A stretch of 64,000 nucleotides of DNA from ZC4RG30 sp035556135 (GCA_035556135.1 DATMFO010000007.1:40300-104299), one strand, 5' to 3'. Positions 41,518 through 50,121 are shown, counted from the stretch's first letter. Made by a program: numbers and translations. Notes: generated by a model not told the origin, from the sequence alone.

Positions 41518-42876
41518 CTAGAACCGCGGCATCCCCGGCAGCTTGCCGCCCATCGCGCCCATCATGCGGGCCAGCTTGCCGCTGCCCAGCTTCTTCATCA
41601 TCTTCTGCATTTCCATGTGCTGCTTGAGCAGGCGGTTCACGTCCTGCACCTGCATGCCGGCGCCGGCGGCGATGCGGCGCCGGCGCGAGCCATCGATGAT
41701 TTCCGGGCGACGGCGCTCGCGCGGCGTCATCGAATCGATCAGCGCGACCTGCCGCTTCAGCTCACGCTCGGCCTGGCCCTGGGAGAGCTTCTGCGCCATC
41801 TGCGCACCGCCGGGCATCTTCTCGAGCAGCGAGCCCATGCCACCCATCTTCTGCAGCTGCTGCAGCTGCGCCTTCAGGTCGTTGAAGTCGAAGCCCTTGC
41901 CCTTGGCGACCTTCTTCGCCAGCTGCTCGGCCTGCTCCACATCGACATTGCGCCGCACCTCCTCGACCAGGGCCACCACGTCGCCCATGCCGAGGATGCG
42001 GCGGGCCATGCGGTCCGGATCGAAGGGTTCCAGCGCCTCGCTCTTCTCACCGGTACCGACGAACAGCAGCGGACTGCCGGTGATCTCGCGCACCGACAGC
42101 GCCGCGCCACCGCGCGCATCACCATCTGCCTTGGTGAGGATGGTGCCCGTGAGGGCCAGCGCGTCGCTGAAAGCACGCGCCGCATTCACCGCGTCCTGGC
42201 CGGCCATGGCATCGACCACGAACAGCCGCTCATGCGGATGCACGGCAGTGTCGATGTCACGCACTTCCTGCATCAGCTCGGCGTCCACGTGGAGGCGGCC
42301 GGCGGTGTCGACGATCAGCGCGCCATAGACGCCGCGGCGCGCCGCATCCAGCGCCGCAGCGGCAATGGCCGGCGGCGACTGTCCCGGCGCGACGGGATGG
42401 AAGTCCGCCCCCACCTGCTCGGCCAGGCGCTGCAGCTGCAGCACTGCCGCCGGGCGGCGGATGTCGGTGCTCACCAGCAGCACGCGCTTCTTCTGCTGCT
42501 CGATGAGATGGCGCGCCAGCTTGCCCGCGGTGGTGGTCTTGCCCGCGCCCTGCAGGCCGGCCAGCAGGATCACCGCCGGCGGCGCATGGCGCAGGTCGAA
42601 GGGCCGCGCATTGCCGCCCATCACCTGCACCAGCTCGTCGTGGATCACGCCCACCAGCGCCTGGCCCGGCGTGAGGCTGCCCTGCACCTCCGTGCCGATG
42701 GCCTTGGCACGCACAGCGTCGATGAAACGCTTCACCACCGGCAGCGCGACGTCTGCCTCCAGCAGCGCCATGCGCACTTCGCGCAGCGACTCGGCGATGT
42801 TGTCTTCGGTGAGGCGGCCACGGCCGCGCAGGGAGTCGACGGCCTTGCTGAGCCGTTCAGTCAGTTTGTTGAACAT
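41518..42876 (-). CDS. ffh: Signal recognition particle protein Ffh
   Basis: A 452-residue SRP GTPase that binds 4.5S RNA and signal sequences. The NG domain has LAGLQGAGKTTTAGKLA, STDIRRPAA, DTAGRLHVD and TKADGDARGG. The Met-rich M domain (about 300-452) has MGGMGSLLEKMPGG, IDSMTPRERRRPEII and GSRRRRIAAGAGM, the RNA-binding loop. Convergent with the sulfatase, 23 bases apart. radA precedes it by 16 bases. Confidence 0.98.
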   Translation of the reverse strand: MFNKLTERLSKAVDSLRGRGRLTEDNIAESLREVRMALLEADVALPVVKRFIDAVRAKAIGTEVQGSLTPGQALVGVIHDELVQVMGGNARPFDLRHAPPAVILLAGLQGAGKTTTAGKLARHLIEQQKKRVLLVSTDIRRPAAVLQLQRLAEQVGADFHPVAPGQSPPAIAAAALDAARRGVYGALIVDTAGRLHVDAELMQEVRDIDTAVHPHERLFVVDAMAGQDAVNAARAFSDALALTGTILTKADGDARGGAALSVREITGSPLLFVGTGEKSEALEPFDPDRMARRILGMGDVVALVEEVRRNVDVEQAEQLAKKVAKGKGFDFNDLKAQLQQLQKMGGMGSLLEKMPGGAQMAQKLSQGQAERELKRQVALIDSMTPRERRRPEIIDGSRRRRIAAGAGMQVQDVNRLLKQHMEMQKMMKKLGSGKLARMMGAMGGKLPGMPRF

Positions 42877-42892
42877 GGCCCGATTATACCTT

Positions 42893-44272
42893 TCAGTCCT
42901 TCAGCACCTGCCGGAGCGCCTCATCGACGCGCGCCACGCCGATGACCTCGATGCCCTCCACCGCCGCGCGCGGCGCATTGGCTTCGGGCACCAGGGCGCG
43001 GCGGAAGCCCAGTTTCGCGGCCTCGCGGATGCGCTCCTCGCCGAATGACACCGGGCGCACCTCCCCGGTGAGCCCGATCTCGCCGAACACCACGAGATCG
43101 GCCGGCAGCGCGACATCCCGCAGGCTGGAAGCCAGCGCCAGCACCAGCGGCAGGTCCGCCGCCGGCTCGTCGATCGACAGCCCGCCCACCACGTTCGCGA
43201 ACACGTCATGCTCCTGCAGCGCGACGCCGGCATGCCGGTGCAGCACCGCCAGCAGCATGGCCAGCCGGCCCGCGTCGATCCCCTGCGCAACGCGTCGGGG
43301 CGATCCGAAGCGCGAGGGATCCACCAGCCCCTGCACTTCCACCAGCAGAGGCCGCGTGCCGTCACGGGTCACCATCACGATGCTGCCCGCCACCGGCTGC
43401 GGCGCGCGCGACAGGAAAATCGCCGCCGGGTTCTTCACCTCGCGCAGCCCGGTCTCCTGCATCAGGAAGAACCCCAGCTCGTTCGCGGCACCGAAGCGGT
43501 TCTTCGCGGCCCGCACGCGGCGGAAGCGGCTGCCGGCGTCCCGCTCGAAATACAGCACCGTGTCCACCAGGTGCTCCAGCAGGCGCGGCCCGGCGATGGC
43601 GCCATCCTTGGTCACATGCCCCACGATCAGCACCGCCGTGCCGCTGCCCTTGGCAAAGCGCACCAGTGCGGCCGTGCATTCGCGCAGCTGGGTCACCGCC
43701 CCTGCCGCCGTGGCGACGCTGGCCAGCTGCATCGTCTGGATGGAATCGATCACCAGCAGTGCCGGCCGCTGCACAGCGGCCAGGCCCAGCACAGTGTCGA
43801 GGTCGGTTTCGGCCGCCACGTGCACACGCTCATAGGCACCGCCCAGGCGCCTGGCACGCAGGGCCACCTGCGCAGTGGATTCCTCGCCGGTGGCATAGAG
43901 GACCGGCTGTGTTGCCGCCAGTGCACCGGCCACCTGCAGCAGCAACGTGGACTTGCCGATGCCCGGCTCACCGCCCAGCAGGGTGACCGAGCCCGGCACC
44001 ACCCCGCCCCCGAAAACCCGGTCCAGCTCGCCCATGCCGAGGCTGAAGCGCCGCAGCTGCTCGCCGCCGGCAGCGGCCATGGCTTCGGCCAGCGGGGCAG
44101 CCGCGGTTGCCGCCACCAGCGCGGCGCGGGCGCGGGATGCCGAACGCGCCGCCGGCGCAGCCTGGGCGACCAGGCTGTTCCACTCGCCGCAGTGGGGACA
44201 TTGTCCCTGCCACTTGGGCGTCTGCCCCTGGCAGGCGTTGCAGGCAAACAAGGTGGCGGGGGAGCGAGCCAA
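42893..44272 (-). CDS. radA: DNA repair protein RadA
   Basis: A 459-residue RecA-like helicase that promotes branch migration. It has the zinc finger CNACQGQTPKWQGQCPHC, Walker A LLGGEPGIGKST, the RadA-specific KNRFG motif (AAKNRFGAANELGFF) and a C-terminal Lon-like domain (DLPLVLALASSLRDV, GEIGLTGEVRPV). The start is TTG at 44272 with GGA seven bases upstream; a stop lies six codons before it and no ATG fits the conserved N-terminus. Confidence 0.96.
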   Translation of the reverse strand: MARSPATLFACNACQGQTPKWQGQCPHCGEWNSLVAQAAPAARSASRARAALVAATAAAPLAEAMAAAGGEQLRRFSLGMGELDRVFGGGVVPGSVTLLGGEPGIGKSTLLLQVAGALAATQPVLYATGEESTAQVALRARRLGGAYERVHVAAETDLDTVLGLAAVQRPALLVIDSIQTMQLASVATAAGAVTQLRECTAALVRFAKGSGTAVLIVGHVTKDGAIAGPRLLEHLVDTVLYFERDAGSRFRRVRAAKNRFGAANELGFFLMQETGLREVKNPAAIFLSRAPQPVAGSIVMVTRDGTRPLLVEVQGLVDPSRFGSPRRVAQGIDAGRLAMLLAVLHRHAGVALQEHDVFANVVGGLSIDEPAADLPLVLALASSLRDVALPADLVVFGEIGLTGEVRPVSFGEERIREAAKLGFRRALVPEANAPRAAVEGIEVIGVARVDEALRQVLKD

Positions 44273-44306
44273 GGCGTGATCCAGTTCTCAACGTCAAGGG
44301 AGTGGC

Positions 44307-44350
44307 CGGGCAGGATGCCAGCCCGCGACGCAGCCCACAAATCCTGCCCG
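44307..44350. repeat. 10-bp inverted repeat in the radA/PP2C divergent gap
   Basis: Perfect arms CGGGCAGGAT (44307-44316) and ATCCTGCCCG (44341-44350) enclose 24 bases. It lies 35 bases upstream of the radA start and 96 before the PP2C start, so it could be an operator for either gene or a leader hairpin. The remaining part of the 173-base gap shows only GTGCAGTGCAC, an 11-base palindrome near 44376. Confidence 0.45.
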
Positions 44351-44445
44351 CAACTGCATCAAACCGGCCCTTATCGAGTGCAGTGCACGCAAGAGTTAAG
44401 TACGATCCGGCAAGTTTTGGGAGCACAACCGGAACAAGCCGCCTG

Positions 44446-45270
44446 ATGAGTCTGAAAGGCAAGCTGCTTTGCGTTGGCCAGACCGACACAGGCAGGGTCC
44501 GCGAGCACAATGAGGACATGATCGCCGTCGACGGCGAGCTTGGCCTTGCCGTGCTGGCCGACGGCATGGGCGGCTACAACGCCGGCGAAGTGGCCAGCGG
44601 CATCGCGGTGAAGACCGTGGTCAACCTGGTGCGCGAGGCATTGAAGCTGCAGGACCTGTCGATTCCCGACCAGGCCACCGGCCTGTCGCGCCCGACCATC
44701 ATCCTGCGCGATGCCATCCAGCGCGCCAACAAGATCATCTACCAGACCGCCCGCACGCAGACCCAGTGCCAGGGCATGGGCACCACCGTGGTGGCCGCCC
44801 TGTTCTACGACAACCGCATCACCGTGGCCCATGTGGGCGACTCGCGCCTCTACCGCATGCGCGGCAACGAGATCGAGCAGGTCACGCTCGATCACTCCCT
44901 GCTGCAGGAACTGGTTGACCGTGGCTTCTATTCGCCCGAGGAGGCGCAGCGCGCCTCCAACAAGAACTACGTGACGCGCGCGCTCGGCGTTGAGAACCAG
45001 GTCGACGTGGAGATGCAGGAGCACCCCGTGGTGAAGGGCGATGTCTACCTGCTCTGCTCCGACGGGCTGTCGGACATGATCGGCGACGACGACATGGTCG
45101 TCACGATGAACACCTTCGGCAATAACCTGAACTCTGTCGGCCAGCACCTGATCCAGCTGGCCAATGACAATGGTGGCAAGGACAACATCTCGGTCGTGCT
45201 GGCGCAGGTTGTGGACTCCTTCCCGGCCCGACGCGGTATATTTGACAAAATCCTGAAGGTCTTCAGCTGA
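44446..45270 (+). CDS. PP2C-type serine/threonine phosphatase
   Basis: A 274-residue PPM phosphatase. Metal-binding and catalytic motifs are all present: REHNEDMIAVD, LADGMGGYNAGEVAS, GMGTTVVAAL, VAHVGDSRLYR, LLCSDGLSDM and GGKDNISVVL. It removes phosphate from Ser/Thr residues made by a Hanks-type kinase, which is not in the window. It sits 16 bases before an FHA protein, a usual partner that reads phosphothreonine. ATG at 44446 is chosen because the homology begins there; the open frame to 44107 overlaps radA antisense. Confidence 0.93.
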   Translation: MSLKGKLLCVGQTDTGRVREHNEDMIAVDGELGLAVLADGMGGYNAGEVASGIAVKTVVNLVREALKLQDLSIPDQATGLSRPTIILRDAIQRANKIIYQTARTQTQCQGMGTTVVAALFYDNRITVAHVGDSRLYRMRGNEIEQVTLDHSLLQELVDRGFYSPEEAQRASNKNYVTRALGVENQVDVEMQEHPVVKGDVYLLCSDGLSDMIGDDDMVVTMNTFGNNLNSVGQHLIQLANDNGGKDNISVVLAQVVDSFPARRGIFDKILKVFS

Positions 45271-45286
45271 TGCAAAGGCGCCCAAC

Positions 45287-45997
45287 ATGGCAAGGCTAGT
45301 GCTGACTCTCGACGGCCAGGTACTGGCCGAATACAACATGAACAAGGAGCGCTACACCGTGGGGCGCCTGCCGGACAATGACATCCGGATCGACAACCCG
45401 GCGGTCAGCGGCCATCACTCCCTGATCATCAACATCCTCAACGACTCCTTCCTTGAGGACCTGAACAGCACCAATGGCACCTACGTCAACGGCAAGCTGA
45501 TCAAGAAGCATGCGCTGCAGCACGGCGACGTGATCACCGTGGGCCATCACCAGCTGCGCTTCGTCGAGGACGACGACGCCCAGCAGGATGAGTTCGAGAA
45601 GACCATGGTGATCCAGCCCTCGCAGCGGCCGGTGGAGAAGATCCAGGAAGCCCGCGAGAAGAGCGAGCCGGTAACGGCCACCGCAACCAACATCCGGCGC
45701 GCAATCCCCGATGGCGCGCAGCAGGTGAAGAAGGCCAGGCTGCAGGTGCTGTCAGGCGCCTTTGCCGGCCGCGAGCTGGAGCTCACCAAGGCGCTCACCA
45801 CCCTGGGCAGGCCCGGTGTGCAGGTGGCGGCGGTCACCCGTCGCGCCGACGGCTTCTACATCGTGCATGTGGAGGCGGACAAGCCAGACAATTACCCGCT
45901 GGTGAACGGCACCCCGATCGGCGCCCAGGCGCGCCGCCTGTCCGACAACGACGTCATCCAGCTGGCTGGCGTGAAGATGGGGTTCTTCGAGAACTAG
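45287..45997 (+). CDS. FHA-domain protein with a second, degenerate FHA-like domain
   Basis: A 236-residue cytoplasmic protein. The N-terminal FHA domain (about 20-95) keeps the phosphothreonine-binding residues: VGRLPDNDIRID, SGHHSLI and NSTNGTYVNG. After a charged linker (about 100-145) comes a second copy (about 150-236: GRPGVQVAAVTRR, YPLVNGTPIG, VIQLAGVKMGFF) that lacks the S-x-x-H pair and so probably does not bind phosphopeptide. It likely works with the PP2C phosphatase upstream. A strong hairpin follows. Confidence 0.9.
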   Translation: MARLVLTLDGQVLAEYNMNKERYTVGRLPDNDIRIDNPAVSGHHSLIINILNDSFLEDLNSTNGTYVNGKLIKKHALQHGDVITVGHHQLRFVEDDDAQQDEFEKTMVIQPSQRPVEKIQEAREKSEPVTATATNIRRAIPDGAQQVKKARLQVLSGAFAGRELELTKALTTLGRPGVQVAAVTRRADGFYIVHVEADKPDNYPLVNGTPIGAQARRLSDNDVIQLAGVKMGFFEN

Positions 45998-46005
45998 GCT
46001 GATGC

Positions 46006-46031
46006 GCCGGGCATCCCTGCGGATGCCCGGC
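46006..46031 (+). terminator. Terminator hairpin after the FHA gene
   Basis: GCCGGGCATCC (46006-46016), four-base loop, GGATGCCCGGC (46021-46031): 11 perfect pairs nine bases after the stop codon. A short CTTTC follows some 20 bases later rather than a direct T-run, so termination is likely but not textbook. Confidence 0.65.
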
Positions 46032-46089
46032 ACGCCTGGCAGGGCCTTTCAGCCCAACATTGAAAGTGGTGAGTAAGGGCGGTCGCCGC

Positions 46090-46284
46090 TCAGGCGGCGA
46101 TCATGCCAGGGCAGGTGTCGCCTGCCTGGTGCTGCGCCAGGGCTTCGCGGGCCGCGCACTCGCAACTGCCACAACAGGTGCTGACTTCCAGCTTTTCCTG
46201 CAGCGCGTCAAAACTGCGACAACCACTGGCCACCGCCTTGGCGATGTCGCGCTCGGAGATGTTCTGGCAGACACAGATGATCAC
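46090..46284 (-). CDS. bfd: Bacterioferritin-associated ferredoxin
   Basis: A 64-residue [2Fe-2S] protein that binds bacterioferritin and releases stored iron. Ligand cysteines are in IICVCQNISERDI and STCCGSCECAAREAL. The start is GTG at 46284; the open frame beyond it (to 46359) crosses the Fur-like box and promoter and is not coding. It is divergent from bfr. With the promoter proposed below, the GTG would sit at or within a base or two of the transcript start. Confidence 0.87.
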   Translation of the reverse strand: MIICVCQNISERDIAKAVASGCRSFDALQEKLEVSTCCGSCECAAREALAQHQAGDTCPGMIAA

Positions 46285-46291
46285 GACCCGG

Positions 46292-46320
46292 ATACTAATG
46301 CGAATTGTTCTTGTTTGCAA
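46292..46320 (-). promoter_or_regulatory. bfd promoter with Fur-like box
   Basis: On the minus strand -35 TTGCAA (46320-46315), 17-base spacer, -10 TAGTAT (46297-46292). A Fur-like sequence on the plus strand, AATGCGAATTGTTCTTGTTT (46297-46316), fills the space between the two hexamers and resembles the gammaproteobacterial consensus AATGAGAATNATTCTCATT. Iron-loaded Fur would repress bfd, which fits release of stored iron in starvation. Confidence 0.6.
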
Positions 46321-46412
46321 CATTTGACCTATTCCCGCTATCCCCTCCCCGGGGCCCAAGCTGTTAGCGTTCCACCTGCCCCTTTTTTCCCTGCCTGAAC
46401 AAGAGAGATTCC

Positions 46413-46883
46413 ATGCAAGGCGACAAGCAAGTCATCGCGCACCTCAATGCCCAGCTCAAGATGGAGCTGACGGCCATCAACCAGTACTTCCTCCACGCGC
46501 GGATGCTGAAGAACTGGGGCCTGAAGCGCTGGGCCAAACACGAGTACGAGGAATCGATAGAGGAAATGAAGCACGCCGACCTGCTGGTGGAGCGCGTGCT
46601 GATGCTGGGTGGCCTGCCCAACCTGCAGGACCTGGGCAAGCTGCTGATCGGCGAGAACGCCGTGGAGACCTTGAGCCTCGACCTGAAGCTGGAGTCAGGC
46701 AGTCGTACCCACCTGCAGGAGGCGATCGCCTACTGCGACAGCGTGCGCGATTACGTCAGCCGCGAGCTGTTCGAGAAGATCCTCGAGGACACCGAGGAGC
46801 ACATCGACTACCTGGAGACGCAGATCGGGCTCGTGCAGCAGGTGGGCGAGCAGAACTACCTGCAGTCGCAGATGCACGAATAG
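46413..46883 (+). CDS. bfr: Bacterioferritin
   Basis: A 156-residue haem-containing ferritin that stores iron in a 24-mer shell. The di-iron ferroxidase residues include E18 (LKMELTAINQY), E51 and H54 (IEEMKHADLLVE), and M52 is the haem ligand. The remainder (GENAVETLSLDLKLESG, LEDTEEHIDYLETQI) is typical. AAGAGAG precedes ATG at 46413. It shares a 128-base divergent region with bfd, where a possible -35 TTGACC lies at 46324-46329 without a clear -10. It is convergent with alr. Confidence 0.97.
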   Translation: MQGDKQVIAHLNAQLKMELTAINQYFLHARMLKNWGLKRWAKHEYEESIEEMKHADLLVERVLMLGGLPNLQDLGKLLIGENAVETLSLDLKLESGSRTHLQEAIAYCDSVRDYVSRELFEKILEDTEEHIDYLETQIGLVQQVGEQNYLQSQMHE

Positions 46884-46895
46884 CGGTCGTTTCCG

Positions 46896-47972
46896 TCAGC
46901 CCAGGGCCAGCGGGACCCGCTGGCTCACGCCGCACAGCAGTTCATAAGGGATGGTGCCGGCGTGGGCCGCGATCTGCTCCACGGGCAACTCTGGTCCCCA
47001 GAGGATGGCCGGATCACCAACGCGCACGCCAGGGATGGCTGTCACGTCGACAGCCACCATGTCCATCGACACCCGGCCAACCAGCGCGGCCCGCCTGCCG
47101 TTTACCAGCACCGGCGTGCCGTTCTCCAGCGAACGGGGCAACCCGTCGCCATATCCGGCGGCCACGATGGCCACGCGCGCATCCCGCAGCGCGCGCCATG
47201 CACCGCCGTAGCCCACGGTTTCGCCGGCGCGCACTTCGCGCACCGCTATGACGGTGGACACCAGCCGCATCGCGGGACGCAGCCCCAGCTGCGTGCCCAG
47301 CAGTTCCGGGAATGGCGACACGCCGTACAGTGCAAGGCCAGGTCGCACCCACTCCACCTGCCCGGCCGGCTGCGAGAACAAGCCAGCCGAATTGCACAGG
47401 CTGCGGGTCCAGCCACGGCCGGCTGACAGTTCGTTGAACCGGGCCAGCTGCAAGCCCGTCATGGCGCTGTCCGCCTCATCGGCGTTGGCGAAGTGGGACA
47501 GCAGCCGCAGCTCGCGCACCCGCGGCCCCAGGGAGGCCAGGCGCAGCAATGCGGAGGCCGCCTGCTCCACGCGGAAGCCCAGGCGGTTCATCCCGGTGTC
47601 GATCTTCAGCCACACGATGAAGGAAGCAGCGACCGGGCCGCCGCCGAGCAGCGCCAGCTGCTCATCTGTATGCACCACGATCTGCAGGTCGTGGCGGGCG
47701 GCTTCCGCCAGTTGTTCGGCGTCGAACACGCCTTCCAGCAGCACGATGGGCTTGCGCACACCCGCGCCACGCAGCACCAGCGCCTCCTGCAGCCGCGCGA
47801 CGGCAAAGGCATCAGCATCGGCCAGGCAAAGCGCCGTGGTCACCAGGCCGTGGCCATAGGCGTTGGCCTTCACCACCGCCATGACCCGGCTGGAAGGCGC
47901 CACTTCGCGCACGCGCTGCAGGTTGTCGCGCAGCGCCGCAGCGCTGACCTCGGCCCGGATCAGCGAGTTCAC
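46896..47972 (-). CDS. alr: Alanine racemase
   Basis: A 358-residue PLP enzyme that supplies D-alanine for peptidoglycan. The PLP lysine is in MAVVKANAYGHG near the N-terminus, and the catalytic Tyr in GETVGYGGAWRA. Other marks are WLKIDTGMNRLGF, LLSHFANADEAD and RVSMDMVAVDVT. The start is GTG at 47972, 19 bases after the dnaB stop. Last gene of the rpsF-rpsR-rplI-dnaB-alr cluster. Confidence 0.96.
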   Translation of the reverse strand: MNSLIRAEVSAAALRDNLQRVREVAPSSRVMAVVKANAYGHGLVTTALCLADADAFAVARLQEALVLRGAGVRKPIVLLEGVFDAEQLAEAARHDLQIVVHTDEQLALLGGGPVAASFIVWLKIDTGMNRLGFRVEQAASALLRLASLGPRVRELRLLSHFANADEADSAMTGLQLARFNELSAGRGWTRSLCNSAGLFSQPAGQVEWVRPGLALYGVSPFPELLGTQLGLRPAMRLVSTVIAVREVRAGETVGYGGAWRALRDARVAIVAAGYGDGLPRSLENGTPVLVNGRRAALVGRVSMDMVAVDVTAIPGVRVGDPAILWGPELPVEQIAAHAGTIPYELLCGVSQRVPLALG

Positions 47973-47991
47973 GGACGGGCCGGAACGGCGC

Positions 47992-49353
47992 TCAACGCAG
48001 CACTCCTTCCGCGTAAGCCTCGGGCATGAAGTTGGAGAAGCGCGTGTACTTGCCCTGGAAGGTGAGTACGAAGTGGCCGGTCTCGCCGTTACGGTGCTTG
48101 GCCAGTTCGACGTCGGCCTCGCCCTTGCGCGGGGAGTTCTTGTCGTAGTACTCCTCGCGGTAGATGAACAGGATCATGTCCGCATCCTGTTCAATAGCTC
48201 CGGATTCTCTCAGGTCCGACATCACCGGCTTCTTCCCCTCGCGCTGCTCCACGCTGCGGTTCAGCTGCGAGAGCGCGATCACCGGCACATCCAGTTCCTT
48301 CGCCAGCGCCTTCAGGCCGCGCGAGATCTCCGAGATCTCGGTGGCGCGGTTCTCCTTCGTGCCGCTCACCTGCATCAGCTGCAGGTAGTCGACGATGACC
48401 AGGTGCAGTCCGTGCTCGCGCTTCACGCGCCGCGCGCGGGCGCGCAGGTCGGTGGGCGTGAGGGCCGGCTGGTCGTCGATGTAGATGCGCGCCTCCTGCA
48501 GCTGCGAGGTAGCGCTGCTGATGCGCGCCCAGTCCTGGTCGCTGATGCGGCCCGAACGGATGTCGTGCAGGGGCACGCTGCCCACCGAGGAGAGCATGCG
48601 CGTCATCAGCTGCTCGTTGGGCATTTCCATCGAGAAGATCAGCACCGTGCCGCGCACCTTGTGGTCCAGCGCCACGTTCTCGCCGATGTTGATCGCCAGC
48701 GTGGTCTTGCCCATGCCGGGGCGGCCGGCCACGATCACCAGGTCGCCGCCGCGCAGTCCGCCAGTGAGCTTGTCGAAATCGGTGAAGCCGCTCGGCGTAC
48801 CGCGCAGGCTGTCGGGATTGCTGTGCCACTCGTCGATCTTGTCGATCAGCGCCGGCAGCATGGCGCGCACGGCCTGCGCGCCCTCGGTGCGCCCTGCCCC
48901 GCGCTCTGCGATCTCGAACACCCGCGACTCGGCCTGGTTGACCAGCTCGCGAGCCGAAAGGCCCTCGTCGCTGTAGACGGAGGAGACGATGGCATTGCCG
49001 GCGCTGATCAGCGAGCGCAGCAGCGAGCGCTCGCGCACGATCTGCGCATAGGCGCGTGCGTTGGCCGCGGTGGGCGTATCGCGCACCAGCGTGGAGAGAT
49101 AGGCCAGACCGCCCACCTCGGCCAGCTTGCCAAGGCGCTCGAGACGCTCGGACACCGTGACCACGTCGATGGCCTTGGACTCGGCCACCAGCTCGCCGAT
49201 GGCGTCGAAGATCAGCCGGTGGTCGGGACGGTAGAAATCATCGACAGAGACGCTGTCGCCGACCTGGTCCCAGGCCTGGGTGTCGAGCAGCAGGCCGCCG
49301 AGCACGGCCTGCTCGGCTTCGATCGAATGCGGTGGAGTGTGTAACCGGTCCAT
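47992..49353 (-). CDS. dnaB: Replicative DNA helicase DnaB
   Basis: A 453-residue hexameric helicase of the replication fork. The N-terminal domain begins PPHSIEAEQAVLGGLLLD. The RecA-like part has Walker A GRPGMGKTTLAIN, LIFSMEMPNEQLMTRML, the Walker B region HLVIVDYLQLM and the arginine-finger region DLRESGAIEQDADMILFIYR. No intein interrupts these motifs. ATG at 49353 lies in one arm of a long RNA hairpin (49342-49395) and lacks an obvious Shine-Dalgarno sequence. Confidence 0.98.
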   Translation of the reverse strand: MDRLHTPPHSIEAEQAVLGGLLLDTQAWDQVGDSVSVDDFYRPDHRLIFDAIGELVAESKAIDVVTVSERLERLGKLAEVGGLAYLSTLVRDTPTAANARAYAQIVRERSLLRSLISAGNAIVSSVYSDEGLSARELVNQAESRVFEIAERGAGRTEGAQAVRAMLPALIDKIDEWHSNPDSLRGTPSGFTDFDKLTGGLRGGDLVIVAGRPGMGKTTLAINIGENVALDHKVRGTVLIFSMEMPNEQLMTRMLSSVGSVPLHDIRSGRISDQDWARISSATSQLQEARIYIDDQPALTPTDLRARARRVKREHGLHLVIVDYLQLMQVSGTKENRATEISEISRGLKALAKELDVPVIALSQLNRSVEQREGKKPVMSDLRESGAIEQDADMILFIYREEYYDKNSPRKGEADVELAKHRNGETGHFVLTFQGKYTRFSNFMPEAYAEGVLR

Positions 49354-49395
49354 GCCAGAACCACCATTCTGGCCGATCAGGCCATGAACCGGTTA
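49342..49395 (-). promoter_or_regulatory. Long hairpin enclosing the dnaB start codon
   Basis: Arms at 49342-49354 and 49383-49395 pair over 13 positions in the dnaB mRNA (12 Watson-Crick, one G-U). The dnaB ATG (49353-49351) is inside the 3' arm. An inner hairpin (49355-49360 with 49367-49372) competes with an alternative one (49371-49374 with 49380-49383). No T-run follows, so this is unlikely to be a terminator. Masking of the start codon and translational control of dnaB are possible. Confidence 0.55.
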
Positions 49396-49425
49396 GGGAC
49401 TATCCGGGGGATAAGCTGTGGAAGC

Positions 49426-49875
49426 CTATTCCTCGGCCTGGATGATGACGGGCAGATCCAGGTCGATGTCGGTGTGCAGGTGCACGGTCACCACATGCTC
49501 GCCCACCGTGCGCAGCGGGCCATTCGGCATGCGCACCTCGCTGCGGGCCAGCGGCTGGCCGGCAGCGGTGGCAGCCTCCGCGATATCGGCAGTACCGATG
49601 GAGCCGAACAGCTTGCCCTCGTTGCCCGCCTTGGCGATCAGCGTGAGCTTGAAGCCCTCGAAGCGGGTCTTGCGGCCTTCGGCGCCCGACAGGGCATCAC
49701 GCGCGACCTTTTCAAGCTCCGCCCGGCGGGCCTCGAACTTCTTCACGTTGTCCGGGGTGGCCAGGGTGGCCTTGCCCTTGGGCAGCAGGAAGTTGCGGGC
49801 ATAGCCGGAGCGCACCGCGACGCGGTCGCCGAGGTTGCCCAGGTTGGCCACTTTCTCAAGAAGAATGACGTCCAT
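49426..49875 (-). CDS. rplI: Ribosomal protein L9
   Basis: A 149-residue L9: MDVILLEKVANLGNLGDRVA, RSGYARNFLLPKGKA, a long connecting helix (KKFEARRAELEKVARDALSG) and a C-terminal domain (KLFGSIGTADIAEA, VGEHVVTVHLHTDI). Standard length and position after rpsR. Confidence 0.98.
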   Translation of the reverse strand: MDVILLEKVANLGNLGDRVAVRSGYARNFLLPKGKATLATPDNVKKFEARRAELEKVARDALSGAEGRKTRFEGFKLTLIAKAGNEGKLFGSIGTADIAEAATAAGQPLARSEVRMPNGPLRTVGEHVVTVHLHTDIDLDLPVIIQAEE

Positions 49876-49886
49876 TGCGGTGAACC

Positions 49887-50111
49887 TTAATGCTGGTCGG
49901 TGTACGGCAGCAGCGCCAGGAAGCGCGCGCGCTTGATGGCCACCGACAGCTGGCGCTGGAAGTAGCTCTTGGTGCCGGTGATGCGGCTGGGCACGATCTT
50001 GCCGGTCTCGGAGATGTACCCCTTCAGGGTGCCCAGGTCCTTGTAGTCAATCGACTTCACGCCATCGGCGGTGAAGCGGCAGAATTTCTTGCGGCGGATG
50101 AAACGTGACAT
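49887..50111 (-). CDS. rpsR: Ribosomal protein S18
   Basis: A 74-residue S18: MSRFIRRKKFCRFTADGVKS, IDYKDLGTLKGYISETGKIV, SRITGTKSYFQRQLSVAIKR. The ATG at 50111 is nine bases after rpsF; the 26 codons open upstream lie in the rpsF 3' end and are not used. No priB gene separates rpsF and rpsR. Confidence 0.98.
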   Translation of the reverse strand: MSRFIRRKKFCRFTADGVKSIDYKDLGTLKGYISETGKIVPSRITGTKSYFQRQLSVAIKRARFLALLPYTDQH

Positions 50112-50121
50112 CTGGATTCTC

